This document shows, in pieces, positions 1 to 13,765 of a stretch of 64,000 nucleotides of DNA. Where the stretch lies: positions 47,665,067 through 47,729,066 of the forward strand of contig OX359245.1 in NCBI GenBank assembly GCA_947179485.1. The letters are read 5' to 3'. The notes under the pieces are model-generated. The model was given only the letters and a program-made list of their open reading frames with translations, had not been told where the DNA came from and made no database searches. Source of the DNA: Allacma fusca (Eukaryota > Arthropoda > Collembola > Symphypleona > Sminthuridae). How positions within the stretch are numbered: position 1 is the stretch's first letter; every line of letters begins with the position of its first letter. The position numbers and the translations under genes are program-made.

Positions 1-148
1 TACAGAAGTGAATTGAATTGGTTTTTACTGAAGTGAATTGAATTGGTTTTTACTGAAGTGAATTGAAAATCAAGTTTCAATTCAGTTCAGCATGCGAATT
101 GAACTGAATTGGAAAAAACTGAACTGAACTGAACCGTTCCGACAACTA
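1..148. repeat. Partial simple-repeat-rich MITE at window edge
   Basis: The first 148 bases are built from short units such as GTGAATTGAATTGG and GAACTGAACTGAA, and end in TTCCGACAACTA. That end resembles the right terminus (ATCCGACCACTA) of the MITE at 31062-31653, which also has an interior of short ATTGAATT-type units. I read this as the right part of a related element whose left end lies outside the window. The family link is inferred from about 12 bases plus similar architecture, so it is moderate evidence only. Confidence 0.45.
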
Positions 149-409
149 AGTAAATTGACGACAAATATTCATGAATATAACTGCTGGTTACACTCACCAG
201 ATGAGTGTAACAATAATGTGAACAGGCCAATAATATGATTGCTAACCTCTTAATTGTGGAAATGCGTAAATTGGCTTACAGTATTTACAGTTATTTTTTT
301 CAAGTATTTTACACTTTCTAGCAATTTTAAAATAAAGAATATCATCCGCATGCGATTTAGTTTATCCTAATTACGTTCTTATCATTATCAGCTGTAATAA
401 TTGTGAACG

Positions 410-645
410 AAATTTCTAGTTCAAGTGCAATTTAACGTTCAACTCTGGTTATGTGTCCAACTTGAACGTCCAGTTCTTATTAAGTTCAAGTTGTATAAAA
501 TAAGCTTGAAAATCGTGTACTTGAATACTCAAGTTGCTTGAGAAACTTGATTCATCAAGTGCAAGTCCGGATACCTTGTTTATACAATTTTTTCAAGTTC
601 AAGTCAAGTTGTCTAAGATAACTTGACTTGAAGTTTGGTTTGTCG
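410..645. repeat. CAAGTTCAAGT-rich palindromic block
   Basis: Dense copies of CAAGTT, TTGAACTT and ACTTGAA on both strands fill this block, giving many small inverted repeats. A similar block lies at 25,690-25,890. No coding potential is seen. It looks like the interior of a MITE with expanded short units; terminal repeats were not located. Confidence 0.4.
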
Positions 646-1380
646 ATTTCTCAAAGCTTTTGTCATTTATGCATTTTTCAGTTCATGGAGCTTTTGCAGG
701 CAAGGTAGAATTCAAACCAAGAATATTTCCTTCCTAATGTTTGAATTCTTACTGATCCTGTATAAGCCTTACTAAAAGCGAACTCTGGTGTAAAGTTTTT
801 ATTGTTTTTCAAATTGTGAACCTGACTGACTTCTTTGACGACTACAAACCTATAAATTGATTAGTGCAGTTACACGCAAAGGCAATTCGCTCACGCAATT
901 TCGTGTGCCTAGAAATGTCTTGAAACAAGCATTATATTTTTGTTCGCATTTAATTATTTTTTTGGTATCAAAAAGTTGTCAAAAGAATAAATAAGTTTTA
1001 ACATTTTTTGAGAGACTTACAGGGCTTTACATATTGTAATAAATCTCTTATCAAGACCAAGGAGAATATAAACAGTGGCGTATATAAAAGTATTTTCTCT
1101 TCTTTTATTTGGATATTTTATTTTGACAAAGTAATTTTTTGGACTGATTTTAAGGACGTGTTCCTTAGTGTGACATTAATGTCCAAACATTTTTAAGTCA
1201 TCAATACAATTTGAACGAACAAATATATTGACGTTGTCAAAGCGGACAAATTGAGTTAACTGGACATCACAACAGGACGAAGTTCACATTACAAGTTCAC
1301 ACCGTAAATACTTGCGCTGGCTTACGTTTCCGCACCAAGGTTATAGCTTCGTATTAGAACCCTCACATGTGGACATAATT

Positions 1381-1560
1381 TCTTGTGTGGCGGGAGAGCT
1401 ACACCATTTTGGAAACAAGTAGGCAACAATTATAAATACCAATTTGTTATGTGTGACAAACAAAAATATATTTGCTGTGTACTTACGAAAATCCGTAAAA
1501 AAACCTCTTCTTTGCTCTGGTTATTCATGATTGTGATTTTACGAAGTTCAAATCGAATTC
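1381..1560 (+). repeat. Dispersed repeat A, copy 1
   Basis: Shares ordered blocks with 13,478-13,765, 14,785-14,905 and 15,094-15,381: a GGCGTGAAAGCT-like block (here GGCGGGAGAGCT), then ATTTTGGAAACAA, then ATGTGTGACAAAC, then TTTGCTGTGTAC and a CTCTGGTTATT block. Copies differ by many substitutions and indels. No ORF is shared between copies, so it is non-coding or long dead. Confidence 0.55.
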
Positions 1561-1962
1561 CTCCGTACAGGAAATGAAGAGTCACTCTGGATTGTCATCT
1601 GAACTGTTACAAGATACATATAACTAACATCCTCGAATACCTACATTTTACCAAATATACACAAACAAGGCGCCCATTTTAAACCAACGAATGATTATGG
1701 AGGATAACTAACCCAACCTAGTCCGCAAACTAAACGAATTCATTTATTTCTGCAATCTTAATATTCCAAATTCAGTGAGGAATTCCCTTGAGTTTGTAAT
1801 CAGTGTAAAATTTTTTTCAAGTCCACACAAAACAACTGTGATCTCATGCGATGTTGAGTCATTATTAACTAATGTTCCAATCCTAAAGATAGTCTTCAGG
1901 TTCACAAACATGATTTTAATGCTGCCATAATTGTTTAGAGTTTATGCCACAAAATGAATTTG

Positions 1963-2095
1963 AGTCAAGAAAAGTGTAAATGGGAATTTCATTTTATAGT
2001 AAATACAGCTTAACCTGCTGCAAGACAATCCAAAGGAACAGGCGCGATGTTTCAGTTTGTAACTGCAGTTTTTGTTTTGACATTCGTTACACCTA
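1963..2095 (+). repeat. Dispersed repeat B, copy 1
   Basis: Blocks GCGTCAAGAAAAGTG, TAGTAAATACAGCTT and GCTGCAAGACAATCC followed by TTTGTAACTGCAG recur in the same order near 5065-5180 and 7355-7490. Identity is partial. No coding potential is seen. Confidence 0.5.
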
Positions 2096-5064
2096 CACAT
2101 AGTTTATCTTTGTATTTACCTATATGAACTTCTTGGAGAAAAGTCGTGTGTGTTGCTAGGGTTAAAATATCTAAAAACATATCTTGTGACAAGTATTATA
2201 ACTAGCAATGTTATTTTATTCCATATCGAACCACCAGCAGTAAACATTGTTTTTGATATTTTACAGGAACTTCTTTGCGCACTCTACACATTGTGGAATA
2301 GGGTACATTGGAATTGTGGCACATGCTTAAAAACGATTTTGAATTCTTAGCAAATTAGTTTTGAAAGTTTGACTTCTTCAATAAAAATTCTGGCTTTGCT
2401 CCACTTCACTCGGAGAGTAATATCAAAAGATTATTGGTTAAAATAGTGCAATGACAAAATTTAATATGAAAATATTTGAAAAACATTGAGCCAGGGAAAC
2501 AGAAAATTTAATGCTTGTTGTCATTGTACTTGTTTTATGCTTGATGCTTTTGAAGTTCAGGCTAAATTTGCGGCATTGGTTTCTTTGGATTAATTCGGTT
2601 AACAATTATTTATTAATATAAATTTCATTACCGCTTTCTACATCAGCACTGACTTTAAAGGGGCAAATATCTTTTGATACAGAGGCAGATTTTAATGATT
2701 TTGCCAAAAATCCGACGTGTGATTTGGTAATTTCTTAAAATAAAGTATCAAAGAAATGGCGTCTCTTCCAAACTGAGATGAGGGAAGTGCTATTAACTGT
2801 AAAAACGCTGTTATGTAATTCCTGGACGTTAGATTTACTGATAAATCCTATTTTCCTGCGATTTCGATGTCTTCGTCACGTTTTAGAATTTTGCTTTTCA
2901 ATCTACTTTAAGTTAGCTTAACAAGATCCTTCAGAATGGATAAAGCGGTGTCGAAGCAAAAGTATTTTGCTTTTCATTTTATTCTTTCCAAATAAAACTT
3001 GTATACTTCGTTTTATTTCGACAAAATACATTTTTATTCAAAGCTTCTGATTTTCAGGACGTGATTTAAAAAAAATCTAAAGACAATTTACGTGAGCACA
3101 TATATTGCCGCCGTCAAAACTTACAAACTTTATTCACGTGGACGTCACTTCTGAACCTTGTTGCGACCATATCACGTTAATACTTAAAGCTGTATAAACG
3201 GTGCACATTTTAAAATATCTACTAGGGTAACAACATGAAGTCAATACATCTATATCTTGTATGGCGTGAAAATTAAAACATTTTGAAAACAACTAGGTGA
3301 AAATCATAATTAGTAAAATGTATTAATAACATTTATTTTGAATCAGCTTCAGAAGATCCTGCAGAATCGATACAGTGACCTCGGAGCAAAAGTATCTTCT
3401 ATTGTATTTATTTTATTCCATTCAAATATAATTTAATAAAATAAATAATAATTTTTGGAATTTATTTCGCCCACAAATATTTTTCTTCAAAGGTACTGAT
3501 TTTCAGGACGCCATACAGAGTGCGACATGAATGTTCAAACATTTTAAAGCATCAATCATCATTTCTGAATTTCCCTGTGTAAGCGTATGTATGCCCCTGC
3601 AGGGAGGTCCTGAACGATTTCAAAAATTCCTGCTGAAAAACGTTCAACGAATTTCAAAATTCTTGTTGGGAAACATACTTCCCGCGCAAGACGTAGATTC
3701 AAAGATACCGTCACACTACGCATTACGTCCTGAAATTAATTAACCTTGAAACAAAATATATTTTATAGAAATATAGTAAAACATTAATACTTGAAACCAC
3801 TTTAGCTTCAACGCCACTGTATTTATTCGCCAGGTCTGGCAAAACTGTCGTTGCTCAAGTTGATTCCTGGGGTAGTACTTGCAAAATAATATAATTGTGG
3901 TGGTAAACCTTGAATGTTCGGTGTTGATGCAAATGTTTTTCAAATTTTTGTATTATTGATGCAAATTTTTTTTGCTATGGCAATACACATAATTTTTGCC
4001 AAACAAGTATGTGCATAAAATTTGTTTTGTAGCTTATTTTTGCCTGATATATATATGTGACCTGCAAGAACACAGCAAATTTTTGTGAAAGTGTTGTTAA
4101 CTGTAAAGATGTTGATGCGTAATCTCCAGACGTTGAATTAACTATTGTTACAGCGTACTTTCGGCCGAATTCGAAAACGTAGTCGTTTAAGCCACACAGT
4201 AACCTTCATTGGCTTCTTTCATTGACCCCGCATGCAAATCTATACACAATTTACAACTCTCTCCTTTATAGATCCTCGTGATGTATTTTAGGGATTCACT
4301 CTCATTGACTAATGAACTGAGACTGCTGAGGCCACCAAAAGATCGGCATGATCATCTGATTTTGAGTGAAGTAAGCTATTGCTGGGAAATGTATGGAGTG
4401 GCGTCAAAACATAATTCATTTTCGCATTTGAAAATTAATATTTCATTTACGTTGAAATATTAATATTCAAAATGTCTTCGAATTTTTTCAATATTAATTT
4501 GTATTTAAAGTTGCAAACGCCCAACACCATTGTAGACTACTTTACGGGATTTTAAAAGAATGTTTCAAATTTTGATAATAGTAAAAAATACAACACAAAC
4601 ATTTCTATAAAAAAGGAAGTTAATTTAATTCAGAACTTCGAAATTTACGACTTTATTACATATAAAATATTTCAAAACTTTGAGTTTGTAAGTTTTTATT
4701 TCCAACTGTAAAACACTAATTTTAGGAGTTAAATATTTTACAATGGAAACATTTCTTTTTGAGGATGACCAGTGTTTTAACTATGCAAATCATGCCTGAT
4801 CTACGTGTTTTTGTGTTTTATATTTGCAATAATGTTTGCTCGCGAAGCCTAATAAGTATACACCATCATGCATGCGAAAGAGATGTTATAATATTAAAAA
4901 AATAAAAATTTGTTTTCATAAAATTGTCTATTTAAACATAATGTTTTGTGATTTGGTATGCAAAATTAGTGGATAGCAAAGAGTTCATAAAGTCATTGGT
5001 CCTCACAAATGTAAATTAAATGCTGCTTTAGTGGTTTAGATCTTATGTCAAAATATACATGTGC

Positions 5065-5180
5065 GTCAAAACAAGGGAGCACATTGGAATTTCCCTTTAT
5101 AGTAAATAAAGCTGAAATTGCTGCAGGACAATCAAAAGGATCACACAAGATGCTTCACTTTGTAACTATAGATTTTATTA
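5065..5180 (+). repeat. Dispersed repeat B, copy 2
   Basis: Same block order as the copies near 1963 and 7355: GCGTCAAAACAAGG, TAGTAAATAAAGCTG, GCTGCAGGACAATC, TTCACTTTGTAACT. Confidence 0.5.
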
Positions 5181-7354
5181 CCAGTTGCAGTTGAAATATA
5201 AATTTAGTCGAAATACGCAGTCAAACTTCACTTCTCAAACTGTTAAGATATCTTACTAAAGGTTGACCCGTTGTAATAAGACTGGATTGCGAATATTATT
5301 GATTCCAGGCGCAAAAAATTTGTATGCTCAACGTATTGTAAAAAAAAACTTTTATGAAAATTGTTGAGTTAGACTTGTTACATTTAATTTGGTCGAAGAA
5401 GTAAGAACCCTCGCAAATCTTCATTTAAAAAATCCGTTGTATTTTCTCATGTAACTCTTGTTCATTACGTATATACTTTTTCAGGTAAATGCTACTAAAA
5501 AAAATTGAGCGGATACAAATTATTAATTGGTTTTAAATCTCATTATTTTTTTGAACGCATAATTGACAGTGACAGTACTCACAGGATTGATCTACTGTAA
5601 AAGGTGGTTTTTATTTCAAAGTTTTGACAATGAATCAAAACGTTATCGTTGGAATCTTTAAATACAATAGCAAATCCCTTTTTGGTTGTTGTTTTTGCAA
5701 AGTATCAAAATATTAGAATCCTTCGCAAAGTGATATAACGGAAGTGTTATTAACTGTAAATGCTTTGATACGTATAATCCCTGGACCTACTTTACTCTAA
5801 AAATACATTTGCGTAACAACTACAAACCAGCCAAAATTACAACAACTTTCAATCGAGCTCACACTAGCAAGGCAGCAGCGCTTCGCTTCTGTTGCAATCG
5901 ATTCATCGATTGCAGTTTTGAATTTTTTTAACTGATTTGGTTCCGACAAAATAAATTTTGCTTTAAATCTACTAATATTTTCAAAGTTATGTAAACACTT
6001 TGTCCCTGTCTCAAAAATACATACGGGAAGAAGTCAAAATATAAAATAATTTAAAAAATCTACTTTCCTATAATATTGTCAGATAAATTGATTTTCAAAT
6101 TTATTGTTGTGTTTCAGGGAAATTTTGTCGGAAAACAGGGATTTTTAGTTTGTTTGGTTTTATTTCACAGCGAATTGATGTCTTGCAGGGAAATAATTTT
6201 TGCCAGCAGAGTTATTGAAAATCGTTGATCTTTTTTAGCAGGGATTTTCGAAATAATTGAGGACCTCCCTGCAGGGACATATGTTCCAACAGGGAAAATC
6301 AGAAATGATCTTCCATGGAGTTTTATAAAATATCTGGTCGCTGGTATTCGCAGATTCCCTTCACAGACAACTGATTCGAGAACAATCGAACTAAATTGTA
6401 AGCGTTATGCTAAACCTGGAAAATAGATACAGTGGCGTCGAAGCAAATGTATTTTCAAATTTTTATATTTTGCTTTATTTCGATAAAATAAATTTTGCTT
6501 CAAGGTTAATCGTATTCGGGACGTAATCCATTGTTTGGCTGGTATTTGGAAACATTCTTAACGTATCAAAAAGCTAATCGAGTGAGCATTTAGCATTATA
6601 ATAGGAATAAAAATACCAGCAAAATATTGTCCTGTATTTTTTGCTGGAACTATCTTACATCCTACTGAATGGGTAGGAGCTCTAACGAGAATCTTACAGG
6701 AATTAATTTCTGATTATTAGTATAAAAAATAGTGGCTTAAATTAGCAAATATTTAAGTCATTTTTTAATATCTGATTTGTACTTACACAGTACAGATTTT
6801 TCAGCAAATTTATAGCCTCTGTAAGTTAAGACCACAGCTTACATTTAAAGTAAATTGCACATACGTTCAAAAGGAAATATATACCCTACAAATATTTTAA
6901 TTTTCTCAACGTTCCATATCACCTCCTTAATTTTATATACATTTTAGCACCAAGCTAATTAAAAGTCAAATTTAAAAAAATCATCTTGAGAATTTGCAAT
7001 TAAAATAGTGAAGCGTGATTATACAATATAATTTAAAAATGTTCATAATGTTCGCGGAGTTTATAGAATTTTTTTCAGAGTTTTTAAAACGTGTTTTATT
7101 GATCTATTCTTTTGCTGTGGATGCTTAATTATTCAAGGGTTGTTTAATCGTTTTAGAATGTGTTGTGGCATTCTTTGTAAACAATTTAGCAACAAGTCAA
7201 ATTTGTTTTATTTTTCAGAATTTATTACTTGAAGCGCATAATTGACAAAGACTGTTAATAGTATTACAAGTGTCATTCAACCCTAAGATTAGTCCTCACG
7301 ATCACAAATATGAATGAAATGCTGCTGTAATTAGTTGGATTTTAAGTGCAGTAT

Positions 7355-7490
7355 ACATTTGCGTCAAGAAAAGTGTGTACAGCCGGATTTAATTTCACAG
7401 TAAAGCACAAATTGCTGCAGGTCAATCCCAAGAAATAGACACGATGATTCACTTTTTTACTGTAGATTTTATTTTGACTTTCATAACATT
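7355..7490 (+). repeat. Dispersed repeat B, copy 3
   Basis: Third copy of the B unit: GCGTCAAGAAAAGTGT, CAGTAAAGCACAAATT, GCTGCAGGTCAATCC, then a TTCACTTTTTTACTG block. No gene is seen. Confidence 0.5.
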
Positions 7491-9417
7491 TTAAGTCTGC
7501 ACTCAGAATCTGTTCTCGTAACATTCTTTAAACTCCCCGGAAGAATGTCTTGTAGGCGTTAATGTCAAAATAATTAAAACCAATCCAAAAGACAATTAAA
7601 ATTGTTTATATTATTATATTTAACACCACCACCTAGATTTTACCGTACGGGATTTTTTTTTCGGCCTATTTTTCAACACATTTTCCAGAAATTACACAGC
7701 CCAAACGTTTTTAAGGGTTACCTGCGTTAATACTTTCAGTGGTTTGTTACCAACTGAAATTATATTTAAAAATCATTGTTTTGCTATTATTTAAGGCTAT
7801 CGCAACTGCTAAAGTCATCTCTCCTTAACCCATTTACAACATTATATTGAGCTCATTTGGAAAAACAGAATCAATAAGATTTTGAAAAAATTACATTTTG
7901 AAAACTTTTGAAAAACGTTTTCGCAAATTCTCAAAAAAATAAATTAGGCAATACTATCTAGTTTGCGTAAAAAAATTCGTCGAAAAGTTCGAGAGAAAAC
8001 AAAGATTTTATTGGTTTTTATTTTCGTACGTACGAACACGCTATTAGAGACTTGGGATTGATTCTAATTGTTCTCAACGATTTTTGAACCATAGGATAAT
8101 TTAAAAAACTTCGTAAAACTTGCAGCCCTTCCGGGAATTTTCGGAACGACTTGAGGATCTTGAATACTTTAGAGTATATCTCACATAGAAGGGCTGGATT
8201 GATTTTTAACGTTAAGTGGGACTCCATTCCTTCAGACTGTAAAAACAAGTGGTTCGTATTTGCTCAGAGTTAAATAAAGCGAAGCTGCACAATTTAAAAA
8301 ATTAATTTAAATGTCCAACAGTTATTACTGTTAAAAATTTGATTTCTGGATCAAAAATCCTTGGCTTGGCTGCGGAAGTTTTTTGCGAAAGTTATGTCAA
8401 CAGTTTTTGATTTCGCGGAACAAGGCAAATATAATTAAAACAAATTTTGTGCAGAAAATTAGAAAATTTAAACTCCTTGATATTTCACTTGCCTGGGTTT
8501 GGGGAACTCTACGTTTTAAAAAAAGATAGTATCCGCAAATACAAAATTTGCAAACTGATTTTTAAAATGTTGTTAATTTGTCAAAGATGTGTGAAGCATT
8601 GTTTTTTAGGATTTTTCCCGTTACCAATTAAATGTTATTATAAATTTACTTTTACCAAACAACTATTTTTTTGTTAGTAAAAAGTTACACTATAAAATCA
8701 ATTTCCGTTCAATTTAATCTCAATTTTAAAACAACTTCAACTGTTGAAATTTTAAAACTTGTAAATAACAACTTCAACTATTGACACTGCTATTTGATTA
8801 GTTGAAAACGATTTTTTGTGTGCATGTTTTATAAATAATCAATTACAATGTACCATTTAAAATTAAATTAAAAATTAAATTTCAATAATCACAATTTCAA
8901 TTTAACTATATAATTGACTTGAGATGTGAGGAGCACTAATTATGACCGGATTTTGAAAATCTGGAAGGAATTGCTTCACATAGAGAAATCACTTCGTCCC
9001 TTATAGGAACTAATAATTCAAAAAAGGTTTTACTTTAACTTATATTATTTGGGATTTAGGTAGCAAGATATTCATCTTAAATTTGAAACAAAATTTAAAG
9101 CGTCGTGCAAAACGAATCAATTTAAACTCAGTTCTCCAAAAGAGTGTAGCAAATTCTTTTTTTGAAATTTTAATTATTCTGCGTTTATAGGAGCGAGTAT
9201 TTTGCTGATTTCCCCCGGATACTGCGTTGATCGTCTTCACAAACAAAATTGAGTTTTTTGGAGGATACATCAGATTGTTATAGTCATGCATTTTGCTTTG
9301 AAGCAGGTATTAATTTTGGAGTTGAGAAGAAATCCCAAATTATGACAAAAATTCAGGAACGTGTGGATAAGACCTGAAATTATTTCCATATTCAAGAATG
9401 TTCGATTGATGCTTAAT

Positions 9418-10546
9418 CAGGGTTGCACCATTGAAAATGCCATGGCATTTTCGGCATTATGCCTGCCCAAAATGCCCTGGCATTTTCGGCATTTTCATTT
9501 CATGGCATTTTGGGCATCTATGGCAGTTTGGGCATTTTCGGCATATTCAGCCTAGGGCAGGCATTTTCGGCATATTGACTCCAATTTTTTAAATATATGA
9601 CTTTAGCTACCTGCTAATTTTGCAAAATAAGTCACAACATAGTATGTTGCAAATAATTTTAATATTCAACTGGATTACTTGATAAAATTATAGAAACAAA
9701 CTGTTTCCAAAAAGGTTAAAACCTGGAGCCAGTCGATATAGACATATTTATGGAAAAATAATAGTAATTCTATTTTCCTTATTTTGTTGTAAAAATTCGC
9801 TTGTACACCGTGTCTGAAATTATTTAGATTTCAAGAACAAACATATTCGGGCAAAGATGCAACACAAAAAGATAAAATAGTTGTTAAAAGATTAACAGTA
9901 TCATTGTTTGTGAGCTTCAAAACTCGTCGTCATCTAAATGTATTTATTGTTACATTTTGAACTCCTAGAATTATTACACTGGTTTACTACGGCTGATTAA
10001 ATGCAGTTTTCAAAGTCGACACAAAATTTGCTACGGAATCTCCAAGTTTTGACATATGTATATTATAACCGTCGCATTGTATGTATCTAATGAAAGTGTA
10101 AAATTTTCTATACTTTACAAGCCATTATCAAATACGGAATTTATACAGTACTGGCACTGTGCAAATTGTTCTTTCCAACTCCAAAAGTTTTTTAATGTAC
10201 AGCGTTGAAGGTTTGCAACTCCGTTGGGGCTTATTGAAATAGCCATTAGGGAATTAGACAAATTAAATTCTTTTTTTAAATCAAGTATAACATTTTCTAA
10301 AACTGGATGGGTTTGATTATACTATGAAAAACTCCCTTATATTCGCTAAAGGAGCAATACTGGTCATAGTGTATAAGTTTCTGTAAAAATGCCCAATATG
10401 CCCAAAATGCCTGCCGAAAATGCCCAAAATGCCGGGCATTTTCAGAGTAAGGCATTTTCAGGGCATTTTCGGCGTTTTGGGCATTTTCAGGGCATTTTCA
10501 GGAGGGCAGGCATAAAACCGAGGGCATTTTCATTTGTGCAACCCTG
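9418..10546. mobile_element. Non-autonomous hAT-type DNA transposon
   Basis: The element is 1129 bp. It begins CAGGGTTGCACC and ends in the inverted match GTGCAACCCTG; over 24 bp the termini agree at 22 positions. It is flanked by a perfect 8-bp direct duplication TGCTTAAT (9410-9417 and 10547-10554). An 8-bp target duplication with CAGGG-type ends is typical of the hAT superfamily. Both subterminal zones are packed with GGCATTTT and GGGCATTTTCGG units, inverted relative to each other (9435-9570 and 10390-10530). The interior has no transposase-like frame, so mobility would need a transposase supplied in trans. A decayed relative is near 15,710-15,890. Confidence 0.85.
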
Positions 10547-10554
10547 TGCTTAAT

Positions 10555-13477
10555 GTAAGTTTTTTACCATGGAAAAATATCCCAGTTGGTAAGAAAATTA
10601 CACTTTATAATAATTTACCAATTCAATTGCTTTCAATTTAATTTGCTCAAAATCTAGTTGGATGTCACTCCAAATTTAAAGTTATACCAAAAAGTTTTTT
10701 AATGGCCTGTTTTATAAGACTAGGGGCAAACAGGGTTTAGTTGAACTGTATACTAAAATTTGCACATTTTTTAGGTAATTTTCTCAAGTGTTGTGTACGT
10801 TTGTCAGTCAAAATCAAGTGAACCTCGAGAGAGATTGCAAAATGCGATGCAATACCAGGCAGAGATTATGCTAGCTACGAACCAGTCCTTCAGGAAGAAG
10901 GAGCAAATATAGTAATATGTAGCTAGAAAATAAAATAGAACGAAGTAATAGCTAAAATAAATAGCTAATAAAATAAGAAACTTGTTTTGAATTATTATGG
11001 ATTTACAGTTACAATTCAGTTTTTTACTGGTATATTTTAAAATTTCTTGCCGATGAAAACCCTGACGTGAAATTAATTGTTTCAAGGAAACTTAATAGTA
11101 CAACAAATTTTCCTCATCGCTAAAACCTCTGTTCAATCTCCAAGAAATCTCTTGTTCCAGGTCCGTATTTTAAGGGCTACATTTATATGTACAAATATAA
11201 TTACTAAAATTTTGTTATACGTCTATTGTTTTTATATAAACGTATTTAAGTCTTACCAATTCCCAATGTACTTCAAACTAGGACACCAACATTCAGAGGT
11301 CTCCACTGGCAAATACGTGCATTTTGGATTAGTAAAAAACCTAAAACATGAACTAAAATATTTAAATTCAACAGAAATTGTTGTACAAATAAACATTTTA
11401 GGGTCTGCTGACTTCAAGAATTTCAAACCATCAGTTCTGGACAATCCTTGCAAAAACGTCTACAAATATTCGAAACATTGTCTGCAAAAGACTAAAAATT
11501 ATTTTATTTGAAGATAACAGGATATTTTGAAGACCACGAGTTTCATCCCTGTAGCTTGTTTATGTCCCGGATTAAAAAATATTTTTCAGATCGGGGACCA
11601 GATTTCAAAAATTTCCCGGAATTTTTCAGCGTCACTGAATGACAGAGTTACAGCATCTGCCACAGGGATAGTAAATATCCTAAGAAGTCCTTAAATGTAT
11701 TTCCTTTAGTGTTTTTTGAACAATCCTAATTCAATTCCAGGGTCCTTCAAAAAAGGCAATTTTGGGAAAGTTTACGGAACGAGCGGAATAACATAACGCC
11801 TGCCATGCGCACTGAGATCATGGAATATTCAAAACAACGATTCGTTGAGTTTAAAAACGTAATTAAGCAGACAATCAAGAATTCACTAACTTTCAAGTCC
11901 GTACTAAATCTTGAATACCACGTTCTGTGCCATGTTCTTTATAAAGTTTCTCATCTTACGCTACTGGACGTTTCCATACTTTGCTAACATCGAAGATTAC
12001 CCCAAATTCCCCCTTAGTGTTGTCTCAGGTCAAGAATATTTGAAACGACGTGAAAGCTCTAAATTTAAAACAAACACAATCCTTAATTAATTTTTCCTGT
12101 CTTCCCTTCAAGCTATGTTAGTTTTCAATGGATTTCAAAGGCAAGTTTATGCTAAAATTTAATTTCCTTAATTTTACTTTATTCTGTGCTGCTGGAAAAA
12201 TATCTCGGTTGTTGACACAATAATAATTCATAATAATTTACCAATTGAATTGTTATCAATTTTATTTACTCAAAATCCAGTTAGAAGTGGCTCCAAAATT
12301 TAAAGTTACCTCAAATGTTTTTAATCGCCCCTTCTAAAAGGCTAGGGCAAAACAATGTTTAGTTTAACAGTTTAATCAAATGTAAACATTTTGTTAGAAC
12401 TGCGGCGAAACTCATAAAATTCCAGTAGTCGAGGAGTGCGAAATAGTTATGTGGCGTGAAAGCGAAGCCTTAAATATATATACCAAGTCATTCTCATTTT
12501 CTAAATCAGCATCGTCTCTTTGGTAGGAAAAGTGTGTGACGCGGCGTGTTTCTAACTGTCAATAGCATATGTGTAATATTTTGGTGACAATTGTTATAAC
12601 TGCAATTTTATTCCATTACAATTGTAAACCCCAGCAGTGCATTTTTTTTCTCGTATTTTACAGGTACTTGTCATTTACTACAGAATTGCTGCACATGCTT
12701 AAAAATTATTTTGAGTACTTACAATTAGCAAAAATTGACTTTTGAAAGGTGGACTTCTTCAACAAAAATTGTGACTTTGATTACTGAGTAATATTAAGAG
12801 TTTTTTAGTTAACGCAAGGAGGAAACTTGGAAATATATTTCAGGAATTGTGCTAGCAAAAGTAAGAATTTAATAATTCTTCACTAATCGTCGTTTTATTT
12901 ATACCTGGGTTTGGGGGAAGGCAACGATTTTAAAAACCATGGTATTCGCAAGTACAACATTATTTTGGGATCAAAATGTTTCAAATATTCAGACATATTT
13001 GCAGCATTTGTTTTTTTTATTCGTTTCGGTACCAATTCAATGTTGATATAAATTTACTCTAAATCAGTATTGACTTTTGATATGACATGCACCTTTGGAT
13101 ACAGAAACATAATTTCTAATAGTTGCGGAAATGCCTGATTTTACATATTTGTCAAGATAAGTGTAAAAAAAGTGACGTCCCTCGCAAACTGAAATGACGG
13201 AAGTATTATTAACAGTAAATTGCTGACATGTAATCCCTGGACTTTGGATTTACTGAATACTGTAATAATACTTTCCTCCGATTTGGATACCGTCGTTACG
13301 TAATTTCCATTCCGATTTATAACCTGTTTTAGACCAACTTAGTGTTGTGGTGTAGAAGCAAAAGGATTTTCTATAGTTTTAATTTTATTCCATCAAAATA
13401 TAATTTAATAAAACAGATAATACTTTTTGCATTCGTTTTACGTCACAACGTGAAATTTAGTCTTGCAGAAGAATATA
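10555..13477. other. No gene seen; degenerate repeats
   Basis: A 144-codon open frame at 11,077-11,511 has no recognisable motif, and an unrelated open frame overlaps it on the other strand, so I do not call it a gene. The segment near 13,340-13,440 repeats material seen near 2945 and 3375. Nothing else is supported. Confidence 0.55.
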
Positions 13478-13765
13478 TTGTGTGGCGTGAAAGCTAAATA
13501 ATTTTGGATAAAACTAGGCAGCAACAGTATTTAACAATGTGATCATTATGTGTGACAAACGAAGTTCCAGAAAATATTTTTGCTGTGTACGGAATAACAC
13601 CAACCCCAATTTGGTCCGATTAGTGTTGATTATGACCACATTCTTTCTCATTTATCTAAACATACAATTTTGAAAATGTGGAAAATAATGACATGACAGT
13701 GTGGGAGTAATATACTTTACTTCGGTGACCCTTATACTGTAGGAACTAGCAGGACAAACAGAATG
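13478..13765 (+). repeat. Dispersed repeat A, copy 2
   Basis: Carries TGTGGCGTGAAAGCTAAA, ATGTGTGACAAACGAAG, TTCCAGAAAATATTTTTGC, then GACAGTGTGGGAGTAATATA and a TAGGAACTAGCAGG block. The order is the same as in the copies at 14,785 and 15,094. Confidence 0.6.

Larger units (their letters stand above)
646..9417. other. No gene seen; mosaic of old dispersed repeats
   Basis: No convincing coding exon, RNA gene or intact transposon is visible. Open frames are short and resemble no known protein. The stretch is made of diverged copies of several repeat units, some listed separately. Recurring landmarks include GATTTTCAGGACG near 1145, 3050 and 3495, and a GGCGTCGAAGCAAA-type motif near 2945, 3375 and 6430. 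Inverted CCCTGCAGGGA-containing segments lie near 3595 and 6260. All look neutral and old. Confidence 0.6.

Noticed and set aside
11077-11511. 144-codon ORF
   Set aside because: No motif, AT-rich composition, and an overlapping open frame on the other strand.
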